A stretch of DNA of 64,000 bases from CAYVLA01 sp964549615 [NCBI: uncultured Thermococci archaeon] (GCA_964549615.1 CAZJVP010000020.1:124001-188000); one strand, 5' to 3'. Shown: positions 1 to 8,872, counted from the stretch's first letter. Notes: a model not told the origin generated them from the letters alone. Translations and numbers: made by a program.

Positions 1-92
1 GGTTCTGCAAGCTCGACCACATCAGGCAGGCCGTACCGTTTCCCAGGACGATCAACCGTATCTATCCCTGAAGACAAGTTAGGGCACGAGTC

Positions 93-1706
93 TTACCCAG
101 GGCCCATCATCCCAGCCGCCTCATACGCGGACAGCCCGACCGTGTCTACGTTGGTGGCGAACCCGGGCCCGCCAGCAGCCACGTAGCCGTAGCTGGCGCC
201 AAGCGGACTCGGTGTGATCCAGAAAGCATACAGCCGGCCCTCCTTGAGGCAAAACCGAAGCCGAACCGCCTTCCCGGCTAGGTCCGAGAGGTCCTCCCCC
301 CCTTCCCATCGAACTTCGCGCAGGGTGGAATCGCACGAAACGGGGATACATCGGGCGAGCGAGAACGGTTCGATCACATTCCCCTTCCTGTCGAGCACTT
401 CTACGCGGAGCTCGCCTTCCGCTGAGTCAACGTTGACGAAGAGGTGCCGTCCCTTGAACCTGACCATCCGGGTGACCAACGTGCCCCAGTCCTTGCCCGC
501 ATCCATCGAGGCGAAGCCATCCCGTCGCAACACCGCTAGGCCCGTGCCGCATGCTCCCGACTTGGACGTGCCTCGCACCCCGGCTCGACCGCTCACGTAG
601 AAGAAAAGCCGGTCGCCCACGACCAGGCAGCAGCCCCCAGCTGATTGAACGTTGCCCCAGTTCCAGTCACCATACCTCTCCGACACGGGGATGAACGGGG
701 TGCGGACCGGCCGATGCCAGTGGAAACCGTCGCGGCTGAAGCCCACGACGATCTCGTTAATCTTAGGCCGGTCCGTTGGCTGGCCCCGCCAAACGCTGAA
801 AAGCCCGAGCAACAGGCTCTCGTACGCGACGGCGTCTAGGTTGTAGAGCTCCGGCCTCGTCATCAGGCTGGGGTGCTGCAGGTCAAGGCCGTCAGCCCGC
901 GTCCAGAGGGGAGGTTGGCCAGCTTCCCAACGGGCCCCCGCAAGAACGTCCCGGTTCTCCCAGTATCGGCGAAAACGCCCCATCGTATCGGGCTCGTAGT
1001 CTCGCAGGCTAAAGACCCAGACCCGGCGGAAAGGATTCCAGAAGACGGTCGTGCGATCGCCGCAGGGACCGCTCCGGGCCGCAGCATCGGACCAGTGGAT
1101 GCCATCCGCCGAGAAATGTATGGAGAGTCCCCAGGCGCCTTCGCGGTGGGAACGAAACATCTTGTAGCGCCGCGCCGGATCTGCCTCTTCCAGGTCCATC
1201 CATATCGTGACGGAATCCCGGTCTCCCCTATGGACGATGTTCGTGGGAGGACAAACGTCCAGCGACGGTTTTTCCCAGTGGATGCCGTCCCGCGAGACCG
1301 CATAGCAGGTCGAGCTGAAACCCGCCATGTACCACATCCTGAATGAGCTGGATTCAGGATCGTACCAGACGCCGTCGCTAAATACCATTGCAAGGGGGGA
1401 GTCGCTGTCGTTCTCCCAGAGCCTGTCAGGTTTCAGAACGGGATTGATGGGCAGATACTCCGCGGCGTGGAACGTTCGTCGGAGCGTCGTGTGCTCGATG
1501 AGAAAGTCGTCCACGAACAACTGGCGTCCGACGTCGATCGGGATGATCGCCGGAGGCCGAGCTAGGTAGGGGGGCAGCCCAGGATCCGAGGGAAGGGAAC
1601 GCCTTCCCGGCGGCCAGGTGCGGGGAAGCCGGATGCCGTTGTAGAGGGTCTGGCTTCCCGACTTGTTCGCTGTACGCACCGTTGTTCGTTTTCCCATGTC
1701 TTTCAT
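93..1706 (-). CDS. Beta-propeller glycosidase-like protein (GH32/GH43-like)
   Basis: 537 residues. The segment at 56-71 (IDVGRQLFVDDFLIE) and repeated blocks of the type SRDGIHWEKP, SADGIHW and SRDGFHWHRP, about 60-70 residues apart, are typical of five-bladed propeller glycoside hydrolases and related proteins of unknown substrate that I know mainly from Planctomycetes-like bacteria. I see no clear signal peptide, so it is probably cytoplasmic. A TATA box lies about 95 bases upstream. The second ATG (codon 4, at 1697) has a GAGATG-like ribosome site 6 bases before it and may be the real start. The gene stands alone. Substrate and activity cannot be read from the sequence. Acquisition from bacteria is an inference from the family only. 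Confidence 0.7.
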   Translation of the reverse strand: MKDMGKRTTVRTANKSGSQTLYNGIRLPRTWPPGRRSLPSDPGLPPYLARPPAIIPIDVGRQLFVDDFLIEHTTLRRTFHAAEYLPINPVLKPDRLWENDSDSPLAMVFSDGVWYDPESSSFRMWYMAGFSSTCYAVSRDGIHWEKPSLDVCPPTNIVHRGDRDSVTIWMDLEEADPARRYKMFRSHREGAWGLSIHFSADGIHWSDAAARSGPCGDRTTVFWNPFRRVWVFSLRDYEPDTMGRFRRYWENRDVLAGARWEAGQPPLWTRADGLDLQHPSLMTRPELYNLDAVAYESLLLGLFSVWRGQPTDRPKINEIVVGFSRDGFHWHRPVRTPFIPVSERYGDWNWGNVQSAGGCCLVVGDRLFFYVSGRAGVRGTSKSGACGTGLAVLRRDGFASMDAGKDWGTLVTRMVRFKGRHLFVNVDSAEGELRVEVLDRKGNVIEPFSLARCIPVSCDSTLREVRWEGGEDLSDLAGKAVRLRFCLKEGRLYAFWITPSPLGASYGYVAAGGPGFATNVDTVGLSAYEAAGMMGPG

Positions 1707-1795
1707 CTCGTGTGGACCGGGGCGGACCGCACAACTCCCGATAGGTCTTGCTCGGGGCAGTACGGCATCTCTGGGCGGAGACTTGCACTGCGCCC

Positions 1796-1803
1796 TTTTA
1801 TAA
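1796..1803 (-). promoter_or_regulatory. TATA box of the propeller-protein gene
   Basis: TTATAAAA on the minus strand. A start of transcription near 1775 would leave a leader of about 70 bases before the ATG, longer than at most genes here. Confidence 0.6.
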
Positions 1804-1956
1804 CCGTTGCGCGATCAAGCGATCAAGCAGCCGGACGGTCAAGGGATGGGACCGCGGGGTTCGGGATGCGGCCGGTTTGTCGCAAGCTTCATCGAGCCGG
1901 TATCTGAACAAGGACTGCGAGCCCGAAGTTCTATGCTCAGCCTAGCAGTTTTGAGC

Positions 1957-2643
1957 CTACGCCCGAAGATCGATGAGAACGAGCGCACGATTCAGCGGAA
2001 GCGAAACGTTGCATATGCGAATGCCGTCAAGGTAGGCTTCTTTTGTGCCATTGTGCGCATGGGCATGGACAACGACGGTCGGTCTTCTCTCTAGGATTAT
2101 GGACTCGAACCGCCGGGTCCCGAGCCATGGAAAGCTTGACTTGGCCTCACCCTCCAAGGTCAAGTAGGTGGGGGCATAGTGGGTCAGGAGGATCTTGATG
2201 CCAGCGGGTTGCTCAAGGAGCTTGCCTACGGTCAAGACCCTGGCACGATAGATGTCCGTGATGTGTGGGATGTTTCGCTTCTGCCAGCTTGTCGGCCTTT
2301 CCAGGCTCCCGGTGGACCCGACGATCAGGGTGTCTGTGCCCCCGATGTCGAGCCTGGTTGCCTCGTCATCGAGAAACTTGACGGAGGGGTTCTGGCTACG
2401 TATGGCGGGCCTGTCCTCCTGAAACTCGGTGTTGCCGAAGGCAGCGATGATCGGGCACGCGACCCGGCGGCGGATGATCGATACCACGGTAGAGTAATCG
2501 GTGACCGCCCCAGGCTTGAGGACATCCCCTGCGATGAGGAAGACGTCCGGATCCCGATCTAGCGATCCCAGGGAGGACTCGAGAAGGCCGGTGTAGAGGG
2601 GATGGTGCATGTCCCCGACGGCCGCGACCAGCAACTCCTGCAT
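1957..2643 (-). CDS. Calcineurin-like metallophosphoesterase
   Basis: 228 residues, the usual size for small archaeal phosphoesterases. The metal-site motifs are GDMHH at 10-14, AGDV at 39-42, GNTE at 70-73 (GNHD in most relatives, so the His is replaced), LTHYAPT around H155 and HAHAHNG at 193-199. The protein therefore probably binds two metals and hydrolyses a phosphoester, but the substrate is unknown. The gene lies 15 bases after the zinc-ribbon gene at 2659-2823 and is probably transcribed with it. GGGAGG directly abuts the ATG. This is a different subfamily from the second phosphoesterase at 55.3 kb. Confidence 0.85.
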   Translation of the reverse strand: MQELLVAAVGDMHHPLYTGLLESSLGSLDRDPDVFLIAGDVLKPGAVTDYSTVVSIIRRRVACPIIAAFGNTEFQEDRPAIRSQNPSVKFLDDEATRLDIGGTDTLIVGSTGSLERPTSWQKRNIPHITDIYRARVLTVGKLLEQPAGIKILLTHYAPTYLTLEGEAKSSFPWLGTRRFESIILERRPTVVVHAHAHNGTKEAYLDGIRICNVSLPLNRALVLIDLRA

Positions 2644-2658
2644 CCTCCCGGTCCATCG

Positions 2659-2823
2659 CTAGGAGGCAGACCGGGGACGGATGTATTCTCCCTTTCCCTC
2701 GACTTCCGCGATCTCTCGCTTGACGAACCTGAACATGACCGGTGCTCCACATCTCGGGCAGTTCAGCAGATTCGGCTTGATCCTCGCGTTGCACCGTCTG
2801 CACCATGGCACCGCTACCTTCAC
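2659..2823 (-). CDS. Small zinc-ribbon protein
   Basis: 54 residues from the GTG at 2823, which has GGAG 9 bases upstream. The frame is open further upstream but that part is low complexity and has no good start. CRRC (8-11) and CPRC (22-25) form one four-Cys zinc ribbon, followed by a charged tail. The function is unknown. It probably shares a transcript with the downstream phosphoesterase and may be a small RNA- or protein-binding factor (inference). Confidence 0.6.
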   Translation of the reverse strand: MKVAVPWCRRCNARIKPNLLNCPRCGAPVMFRFVKREIAEVEGKGEYIRPRSAS

Positions 2824-2958
2824 CCGATCAACTCCGCCCCTCAGATGGCCAACCCAAAAAGAAAATGGTTTCTCAATATGCGAAGGGACGCCTCGGGGCA
2901 GCCCGGACCGAAGATAATCCCTTGCAGCGCTCCGCGCTGGCACCGGGCCGGGCCCAAG

Positions 2959-2968
2959 AAATATTAAA
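2959..2968 (+). promoter_or_regulatory. TATA box of the tRNA-Val gene
   Basis: AAATATTAAA about 27 bases before the first tRNA base, the normal archaeal spacing. Confidence 0.7.
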
Positions 2969-2994
2969 GAGAGTTTCCCCAGGACCCCGCCAAC

Positions 2995-3083
2995 GGGCCC
3001 GTAGTCTAGTGGTTGCCGGTCAGGCCACAGATGACGTCACCCTCACACGGTGAAGACCCGGGGTTCAAGTCCCCGCGGGCCCA
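2995..3083 (+). tRNA. tRNA-Val (CAC) with a 16-nt insertion in the D loop
   Basis: The acceptor stem pairs GGGCCCG (2995-3001) with CGGGCCC (3076-3082), followed by discriminator A3083; CCA is not encoded. The anticodon stem is TCACC/GGTGA (3037-3041, 3049-3053) with loop CTCACAC and anticodon CAC at 3044-3046. The T stem is CGGGG/CCCCG with loop TTCAAGT. Bases 10-12 and 23-25 pair as GTC/GAC. The stretch between them is about 16 bases too long: removing 3015-3030 restores the ordinary TAGTGGTTATGAC D arm. The extra segment may be a noncanonical intron, though I cannot draw a clean bulge-helix-bulge at exactly those ends. Confidence 0.9.
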
Positions 3084-3201
3084 CTCATATCCTGCCGGAT
3101 AGGCACCTCCAAAGCACGCCCAGTCTCGCATCCAGCCTATCCTGCCGAACGGGCCGAGCCCACCCCGGGGACAGGCCTCCCTGAAAACCCCGCTCCACCC
3201 A

Positions 3202-6200
3202 TCACTGGTGCGGTGCCTCGGAATCCTGCACCAGCCTCCTTCCCCAAACCACGAGCAAGGTTGGAAGGACGAACATTGTGGCGACGAAGCTGTACGTGAT
3301 CGTCAGGGCTACGATCCCACCGAACTCCTTGACGGGCGGCAGCAGGGAAAACACGAGCAGGCCAAATCCCGCCACGGTCGTTGCCGCGGAGCCGAAGATG
3401 GCCGACCCTGTGTGGGTGACGCTCTCTTTGCAGGACTTGTAGGGGTCGCCCGATATGCGTATCTCTTCAGCGTAGCGATGGGACAGGTGTATGCCATATG
3501 TTATGCCCAGACCTATGGTCAGGGCGGACACGGTCACAGTCATGACGGTGTAGGGGATGCCAAGCGCGTACATGCTTCCCAGGATCCAGGCGCTGCACAG
3601 AAGCACGGGGGTGGTGGTGATGGCGCCCAAGACGATCGACCTCTCAGTCACCCAGAAGACGACAGTAAGGATCAGGAAGGAGGCCACTATGGTGATCACG
3701 AAGGACATCGTCATGCTTTCCTGCAGGCCGTCCAAGATCCGCCGGATCATGATCGAGGACCCTGTTACGCTTACCCTGTCAAGTATCCCCTTGCTCACCA
3801 AGGATCTGAGAGGCGCCGCATCCGACTCAAGTTCCTGGTAGAGAGCATCCGCGATGTCCCTGCTCGCAGACTTGATGCCTATCCTCATCACCGTGCTATC
3901 ATAGCGGCCCTCGGCATCCCGGTGCAGAAGGGCGCGGGCCATCGAGCTTGTGAGCCTGCCCTCGTACAGGTGATCGAGCAGCTCTGTGATGTTCTCGGCC
4001 GGAACCGTCCCGTTCGGGGCCAGGCTTGACCGAAAGATCCGGCTGAACTCTTCGTCGTAGAGGTCAAGAGGGTCCGCGATGCGCCCATCGTCCGCCGCGT
4101 CCTGCATGAGGGAGAGAATTGATGATACGGCCGGCCGCATCCCGGCCGGGGTCGGAACCATCGAGATGTGCGCATCATCCATCATGTTGAGCGTGGTGGC
4201 CTGTATGGCTTGGAGCACCTCGGGGTCTGAGAGATTTCCCCTCACATAGATCTCCGAGCTAGCCGTCGTCACGTTGAAGTTCTCGAGGATGTAGCGGAGA
4301 TCTTGGGAGTATTTCAGATTGCGTGGCAGGAAATCCTGAAGTTCGAACCTGGTCTCAAGCCGCGTCGCGGCCACGAGGGCCACCGCGGTGACAAGGATGG
4401 TAGCCCCGATCACAAGCCTTCGCCGGCGCTCGGCGGCCGAAGCCCCGAGCGTCAAGATCGCGCCTGCCGCCAGGGAATGGCTTGACCTTCCTCTGGGGCG
4501 AGCATCCTCCCCGCCACCAGAGCGCCTGTCCAGGAGCTGCCTGCATGAGGGAACCCAGGCCAACATCACCACGAACGCCGAGCATATCCCAAGGCTGCAA
4601 AGGATGCCGAACTCCCTGATCACGGAAAGCTCGGACGTCACATTCGAAATGAAAGCGACCACGGTGGTGATGGTCGCAAGCAGAAGCGCCGATCCAACCC
4701 AGGCGACGGAGGCGTGGGAGGATTCAGCTGGGGAGGATCCCCTTACCCTCTCCTCCTTGTAGCGGAGGGTGAGATGTATCCCGTAGTCTATCCCCATGCC
4801 AACTATCAGCACGGGCACCGCCAGCGTGAGGGGGTTGAACACGAATCCAAGCGTGGTGCCCAGGCCGTACGTCCACACAACGGAGAACCCAAGGGCAGAC
4901 AGACTCAGAAGCACGTCCCACAAGCTTCGATACACGATGACCAGCACGACGACGATGAGCGCGAAGGCGCAGGGAAGCAGAATGGCCATCGATCTTCGGG
5001 TCGCGCTCAGAATCTGTTCCGATGTTAGATCGCCGGAGGCGACGCCCATAATCGTCGATCTGAGGTCCTGTTCCAGGATCGTTTTCTCCATAGCCCGCGC
5101 TGCGAGAAGAAGGGCATCGCCATTGGCATTTCCTTGTCTTGCCAACGTCGCGTTGAAACCAGCAAGGATGATCGTTCCCTGTGCCTCCAGTATCCCTTCA
5201 TCGGGCGAGAAATCCTTGGTCACGCTGGCGATGATCCCGGCCCTGGTCTGCTGCACGGCCGAGTCGAGCCTGGCAACCGTCGTGCGTATGTCCAGTTGTT
5301 GGACCATCTCCGCTGCCGAGGATATGGCATTCGACATCAAGGGGATCATGAGTTTGAGCGTTGCCACTGCAGCCAGGGCCCTTGAGTCGCCCATCACGGC
5401 CGGATCGGAGGCCGCGCGGGCCACCACCGCGTCCAGGCCACTGAGTTCCTCCGAGACTGCGCTGGCCGCGGACGCGGCCGCCTGAGCCGAAAGGACCATC
5501 GAGCCCGTCGCCGACCCATCGTAGGCCAGAACCTCGGATAAGAGACTCCTTACCTCATCCCAGCTCAAGGCCTGGGCCATCCTGATCTTCTCCGTGTAGT
5601 TCAAGGGCGCTGCGGTGCCTGGGGCTCCGCTCGGGGCCTGGAACGATCCCATCTGACCCGCCAGCCTGACTGCTAATTCGAGGATGGTGCGGTTTGCTTC
5701 CAAGACCGCCGGCCCTAACTCGGGGCTTCCCATTGCAGCCTCAATCCCGTTCCTTGAGACGAGTATGGCTTGCCGCAGGGTCCCAAAGGAACCGTTCATC
5801 TGTTCGAAAAGAGGACCGAGCTGTGCGGTCATGTTGCGTATGGTCTGGATCAGGCCCCTTGCCGAGATGATGGTGTCGGCGACGCTGGTCATCCTCATCG
5901 GATGGCCCTCGGGCAGCAGGAGGATCGAAACTTCAGGGTTCTCGGAAATGGCCTCCTCAACCCTCAGGATCTCGACCAAGCTCTCCGGTGCGAGGACGTT
6001 GCCGCCCTTGGCCCTTACCAGCACCTGGACCACCTCCGTGGTCTGGAAGTCTTTTTGGATCATCATTGAGGCGTTGACCAGATCCGAGCTTGGCATGAAC
6101 ATCATCTCGTTGGCCGCCATCTCCGCGCCTTCGAGGAGGTAGATCCCACCGAACAACAAGGTCAGAGCAGCCACGCCGACGACCATGGCAACCGGATGAT

Positions 6201-6234
6201 TCGAAACAGCCCCTGCAACTGCGAGTTTTGGCAA
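3202..6234 (-). CDS. MMPL/RND-family membrane transporter
   Basis: About 1010 residues if it starts at the TTG at 6234, which has GGAGG 8 bases upstream. The frame stays open to 6441, but that part overlaps the padR gene in another frame and looks non-coding. It has the RND layout of two copies of one N-terminal helix, a large outside loop and five clustered helices. The paired helix-4-like motifs GMGIDYGIHL and GLGITYGIHL are diagnostic of MMPL/SSD-type transporters. The first outside loop is about 370 residues and rich in Ala/Ser helices. It probably exports lipids or hydrophobic compounds. It follows the PadR regulator closely, which suggests local control. The substrate is unknown. Confidence 0.85.
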   Translation of the reverse strand: MPKLAVAGAVSNHPVAMVVGVAALTLLFGGIYLLEGAEMAANEMMFMPSSDLVNASMMIQKDFQTTEVVQVLVRAKGGNVLAPESLVEILRVEEAISENPEVSILLLPEGHPMRMTSVADTIISARGLIQTIRNMTAQLGPLFEQMNGSFGTLRQAILVSRNGIEAAMGSPELGPAVLEANRTILELAVRLAGQMGSFQAPSGAPGTAAPLNYTEKIRMAQALSWDEVRSLLSEVLAYDGSATGSMVLSAQAAASAASAVSEELSGLDAVVARAASDPAVMGDSRALAAVATLKLMIPLMSNAISSAAEMVQQLDIRTTVARLDSAVQQTRAGIIASVTKDFSPDEGILEAQGTIILAGFNATLARQGNANGDALLLAARAMEKTILEQDLRSTIMGVASGDLTSEQILSATRRSMAILLPCAFALIVVVLVIVYRSLWDVLLSLSALGFSVVWTYGLGTTLGFVFNPLTLAVPVLIVGMGIDYGIHLTLRYKEERVRGSSPAESSHASVAWVGSALLLATITTVVAFISNVTSELSVIREFGILCSLGICSAFVVMLAWVPSCRQLLDRRSGGGEDARPRGRSSHSLAAGAILTLGASAAERRRRLVIGATILVTAVALVAATRLETRFELQDFLPRNLKYSQDLRYILENFNVTTASSEIYVRGNLSDPEVLQAIQATTLNMMDDAHISMVPTPAGMRPAVSSILSLMQDAADDGRIADPLDLYDEEFSRIFRSSLAPNGTVPAENITELLDHLYEGRLTSSMARALLHRDAEGRYDSTVMRIGIKSASRDIADALYQELESDAAPLRSLVSKGILDRVSVTGSSIMIRRILDGLQESMTMSFVITIVASFLILTVVFWVTERSIVLGAITTTPVLLCSAWILGSMYALGIPYTVMTVTVSALTIGLGITYGIHLSHRYAEEIRISGDPYKSCKESVTHTGSAIFGSAATTVAGFGLLVFSLLPPVKEFGGIVALTITYSFVATMFVLPTLLVVWGRRLVQDSEAPHQ

Positions 6235-6289
6235 CTGGTACTCCTCCACATCATTTGACGGATCGTAACCAAAGAAGCCGGTCCCAACG

Positions 6290-6805
6290 CTATGTCGCTT
6301 CCCGGGAGCCCTCGGGTCGGCCTCTTGAGCCCATGCCCTGCTCCAACCTGGCCTTGGTCCTGGCAAGGACGCGGATGAGCGCATCGAGGGCATCCACGAG
6401 CGACCGGAGCCTCTTCTCCCGGTCCGGCGGCGAAAGCTCATCCAAGAGTCTCAGGTGGGTCCGAATCCATTCACCGTCGTCCCTGTTCATTGCATCCACG
6501 AGGTGGTTCACTACGTCCTCCGCCTCCCCGAATAGGCGAAGGAGCTCAGACTGGCCCTTCGCAGTTATCGCATAGACCCTTCTTCTTGCCTCGCCCCTGG
6601 CCGGCTGAACAAGCCCCTCCCTCACCATATCGTGCAAAAGAGGATAGATATTGCCAGCTTTCGGGGCCCAGAAACCGTTGCTCTTCGCGGCTATCTGCCT
6701 TATTATTGCGTACCCGTGAAGGGGTCCCTTGTACAGGTTGGCCAGGATGAACAGCCTAAGGAATCCCTTCTTCATCTGGGAAGCCGACTGGGCCTGCTTC
6801 CGCAT
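6290..6805 (-). CDS. PadR-family transcriptional regulator
   Basis: 171 residues. The N-terminal winged helix has the family signature LYKGPLHGYAIIRQI, followed by WAPKAGNIYPLLHDMVREGLV and the wing RRRVYAITAKG (about residues 12-85). A helical dimerisation tail of about 80 residues follows. M11 is an alternative start. PadR proteins usually repress an adjacent exporter and themselves and release DNA on binding a small hydrophobic ligand. Here the MMPL transporter is directly downstream and a TATATA-spaced inverted repeat lies 30-50 bases upstream. Confidence 0.92.
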   Translation of the reverse strand: MRKQAQSASQMKKGFLRLFILANLYKGPLHGYAIIRQIAAKSNGFWAPKAGNIYPLLHDMVREGLVQPARGEARRRVYAITAKGQSELLRLFGEAEDVVNHLVDAMNRDDGEWIRTHLRLLDELSPPDREKRLRSLVDALDALIRVLARTKARLEQGMGSRGRPEGSREAT

Positions 6806-6835
6806 GGAGATCCGCCCGCGTACATATGCCGGGGA

Positions 6836-6854
6836 TATATATGTTCCCTATATA
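6836..6854 (-). promoter_or_regulatory. Promoter with candidate PadR operator
   Basis: TATATA, seven bases (TGTTCCC), TATATA forms an inverted repeat that coincides with the TATA box for padR. Regulator binding here would block TBP, which fits autorepression of padR and the transporter. Binding itself is inferred. Confidence 0.5.
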
Positions 6855-6880
6855 CCGCCCCCTTGACTCTGTGGGCCTCA

Positions 6881-7246
6881 CTACGATCTGGCGTGAACAA
6901 GAACTACGCCCAGTACGATCAGGCACAGGCCGCCCGCTCTCAACGTCGTGAGCGGCTCGCTCAAGAGAAGCCTCGCCAGAACCGCCGTCACCAAGTAGCT
7001 CAGAGAGAGCAGCGCCACAACTCTGACCAGATCCGCATAAGAGATCGCGGCGATATAGAAGACCCCGGATGCCACCGTCAGCAGGGCCCCCGCAATCACC
7101 CACCTCGATGTTAGGAGCCCTCTGATAAAGGCCAGTGAGCCCATCGTTCCAACATCGACATCACCGAACCGACCGATGCCAAGTTTGAAGCAGATGTTCG
7201 AGAAGCCGAAGAGGACCGCCGATGCCGATGCTAGGACGATGGCCAT
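6881..7246 (-). CDS. Small four-helix EamA/SMR-like membrane protein
   Basis: 121 residues from the ATG at 7246. The longer frame to 7309 runs into the TATA box, so the upstream Met codons are unlikely. Four hydrophobic helices are visible, and the C-terminal part (SEPLT then GLCLIVLGVVLV) matches the end of an EamA/DMT domain. This is half of a normal ten-helix EamA protein and close to the size of SMR drug exporters, so it would have to form dimers. The substrate is unknown. Confidence 0.75.
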   Translation of the reverse strand: MAIVLASASAVLFGFSNICFKLGIGRFGDVDVGTMGSLAFIRGLLTSRWVIAGALLTVASGVFYIAAISYADLVRVVALLSLSYLVTAVLARLLLSEPLTTLRAGGLCLIVLGVVLVHARS

Positions 7247-7291
7247 GCCGACTCTCAACCGATCACAGGCCCCGCACCCGCTCGGTTCTCT

Positions 7292-7303
7292 CATATATTT
7301 ATT
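7292..7303 (-). promoter_or_regulatory. TATA box of the EamA-like gene
   Basis: AATAAATATATG on the minus strand, about 50 bases before the ATG at 7246. It supports the short form of the protein. Confidence 0.6.
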
Positions 7304-7357
7304 GCCCATTCAGCCGCTCGACCATTCAGTCCTCGGACGAACGATATCATTATCTCG

Positions 7358-8212
7358 ATGAATGCGGTGCGTACGACCATGTTTGGCCTGCCCTTCACCA
7401 GGCGGTGCCGGGTCTGCGGCTCCAAGGAGGGCCTTAGGGCGTGCGTGGTCTGCGGCAAGAACGCGTGCCAATTGCACATGGTTGGCGGCAAGTGCCATGC
7501 CTGCATAGAGAAGGAGCCGTTCACGATCCAACAGACAAGTGGCATCAGGCTCGAGCGGGAGGAACAGCGGAAGGCCCGTGCGGACGCTCTAAGGACCGAA
7601 CTTAAAATCAATGCGGACCCCCTGAGGCTTCTGGACGACCTTTACCTTCTCCTAGGGGGCAGGCCGGGAAGCCGGCGGTCGACGACGACTCTGGGATCGC
7701 TTCATCTTGACCAGGTCCGGCACAGCCTGATGTTTGACAGGAATATTGCGAGGAGGATAACCTGCACGTCCTTCGTGCACCTGAAGACAGCCGGCCTAGC
7801 CGAGGTGGAGACCCGGCGCCCCTCGGCCCTGTTCGGGTATCTGGATAAGGGGGCTCTGGCGATGATCGACTCGACGACGCGCCTCGCCCATGACCAACTC
7901 ATCAGGATGATCGACTTGGTATGCCTCAGCCTGTCAGCACAACGCGTCCAGTTGTTGGAGGGAGATGCCTTGCTTCAGGAAGTTAGAATAGGGGATGAGG
8001 TGCCTTGCCCGTATTGTGGAAACTGGCGGGGGGTTTGCCAGTGCCCCCGTAAGATAGAGGGGCTAATCGGTGCCTCTGACTACTTCAAGACCGCCATGGA
8101 CTCAAGCCTAAGGCAGAGAAGCGTTGCCCTCGAGATGCGTGGAGACCCGAAGAACGTTGAGCTTCGGGATCGTGTCGAGCGGTGGCGGCGGGCGCTGCAG
8201 TTCTATTACTGA
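7358..8212 (+). CDS. Zinc-finger protein of unknown function
   Basis: 284 residues. The N-terminus (about 16-50) has CRVC, CVVC, a Cys-x3-His pair and CHAC, which resembles a B-box-like cross-brace finger binding two zincs. The middle (60-215) is helical and charged without recognisable motifs. A second cluster, CPYC then CQCP, sits near 223-236. I recognise no family. Two zinc modules around a helical core suggest a nucleic-acid or protein adaptor (inference). It converges on the next gene with a 7-base overlap. Confidence 0.7.
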   Translation: MNAVRTTMFGLPFTRRCRVCGSKEGLRACVVCGKNACQLHMVGGKCHACIEKEPFTIQQTSGIRLEREEQRKARADALRTELKINADPLRLLDDLYLLLGGRPGSRRSTTTLGSLHLDQVRHSLMFDRNIARRITCTSFVHLKTAGLAEVETRRPSALFGYLDKGALAMIDSTTRLAHDQLIRMIDLVCLSLSAQRVQLLEGDALLQEVRIGDEVPCPYCGNWRGVCQCPRKIEGLIGASDYFKTAMDSSLRQRSVALEMRGDPKNVELRDRVERWRRALQFYY

Positions 8213-8871
8213 TAGGTTCTGAAGCCGAAGGATATGTTCTGGCCGGTGTCGAGGGTCACGGAGATCCTCGTCCACTTGTTGTTCGTCGTCCCGACGGCGA
8301 AGCTTGAGATGACGTCCTTCTTTTCACCCGACGCCACGTGGACCTGTCCTTGATCCATGGCCTTTCCGGCCAGATAGGTCTTGTAATAGTATGTGTGATC
8401 CCTGCCCATCCTGTTCTCGATCGTGAACCTCAGGCGAACGCTGGTGAACTCCATCACCTCGCGCGGATACTCATAAAAGAGGCACTCTTTCGAGGTCGCG
8501 TCGGCAAAGACGAGGTATGTCTCGCCCAGCTTGAGGGTCTGGTATATGTTGAACCTTGACTCCTCGCCATCAAGGTCCAACACGAGGACCTCCTGACTGC
8601 CGTCGGGATCGAGAACCCAGAACTCGTGACCGAAAAGCTTCCCTGCCACCACGATTCCCGAGAAGTTGAAATCCCGCGGGCCCTGGTAGGGCTGAAGGGG
8701 GACCTTGTGGGTCACGAAATACAGCTCCGTGAACCTGTCAACACTCACCGGTTCTGAGAGGAAGACGGCTCCCAGAACGAACCCCACGAGGCATGCCCCA
8801 ACGAGTATGACCATGACCAAGTCATCGGTGTTCCGGTCAGACCCGTCCACGGAATCCCGCCCATCGAACAA
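8206..8871 (-). CDS. Membrane-anchored protein with DUF1616-like outside domain
   Basis: 221 residues. One membrane helix at about 19-40 is followed by a soluble beta-rich domain. The segment SEPVSVDRFTELYFV and the later immunoglobulin-like strands resemble the C-terminal part of DUF1616 membrane proteins. Function unknown, probably at the outer face of the cell membrane. It shares its TATA region with the divergent HTH-CBS gene. Confidence 0.65.
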   Translation of the reverse strand: MFDGRDSVDGSDRNTDDLVMVILVGACLVGFVLGAVFLSEPVSVDRFTELYFVTHKVPLQPYQGPRDFNFSGIVVAGKLFGHEFWVLDPDGSQEVLVLDLDGEESRFNIYQTLKLGETYLVFADATSKECLFYEYPREVMEFTSVRLRFTIENRMGRDHTYYYKTYLAGKAMDQGQVHVASGEKKDVISSFAVGTTNNKWTRISVTLDTGQNISFGFRTYQ

Positions 8872-8872
8872 C

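Noticed and set aside
1-77. Possible 5' end of a minus-strand gene running off the left edge (TTG at 77 or at 55)
   Set aside because: Two frames read plausibly, a plus-strand frame ending at 72 does too, and fewer than 26 codons are visible, so no call can be supported.
6235-6441. N-terminal extension of the MMPL transporter
   Set aside because: It overlaps padR by about 150 bases, is Arg/Pro/Gly-rich like an out-of-frame reading, and the TTG at 6234 has a strong ribosome site.
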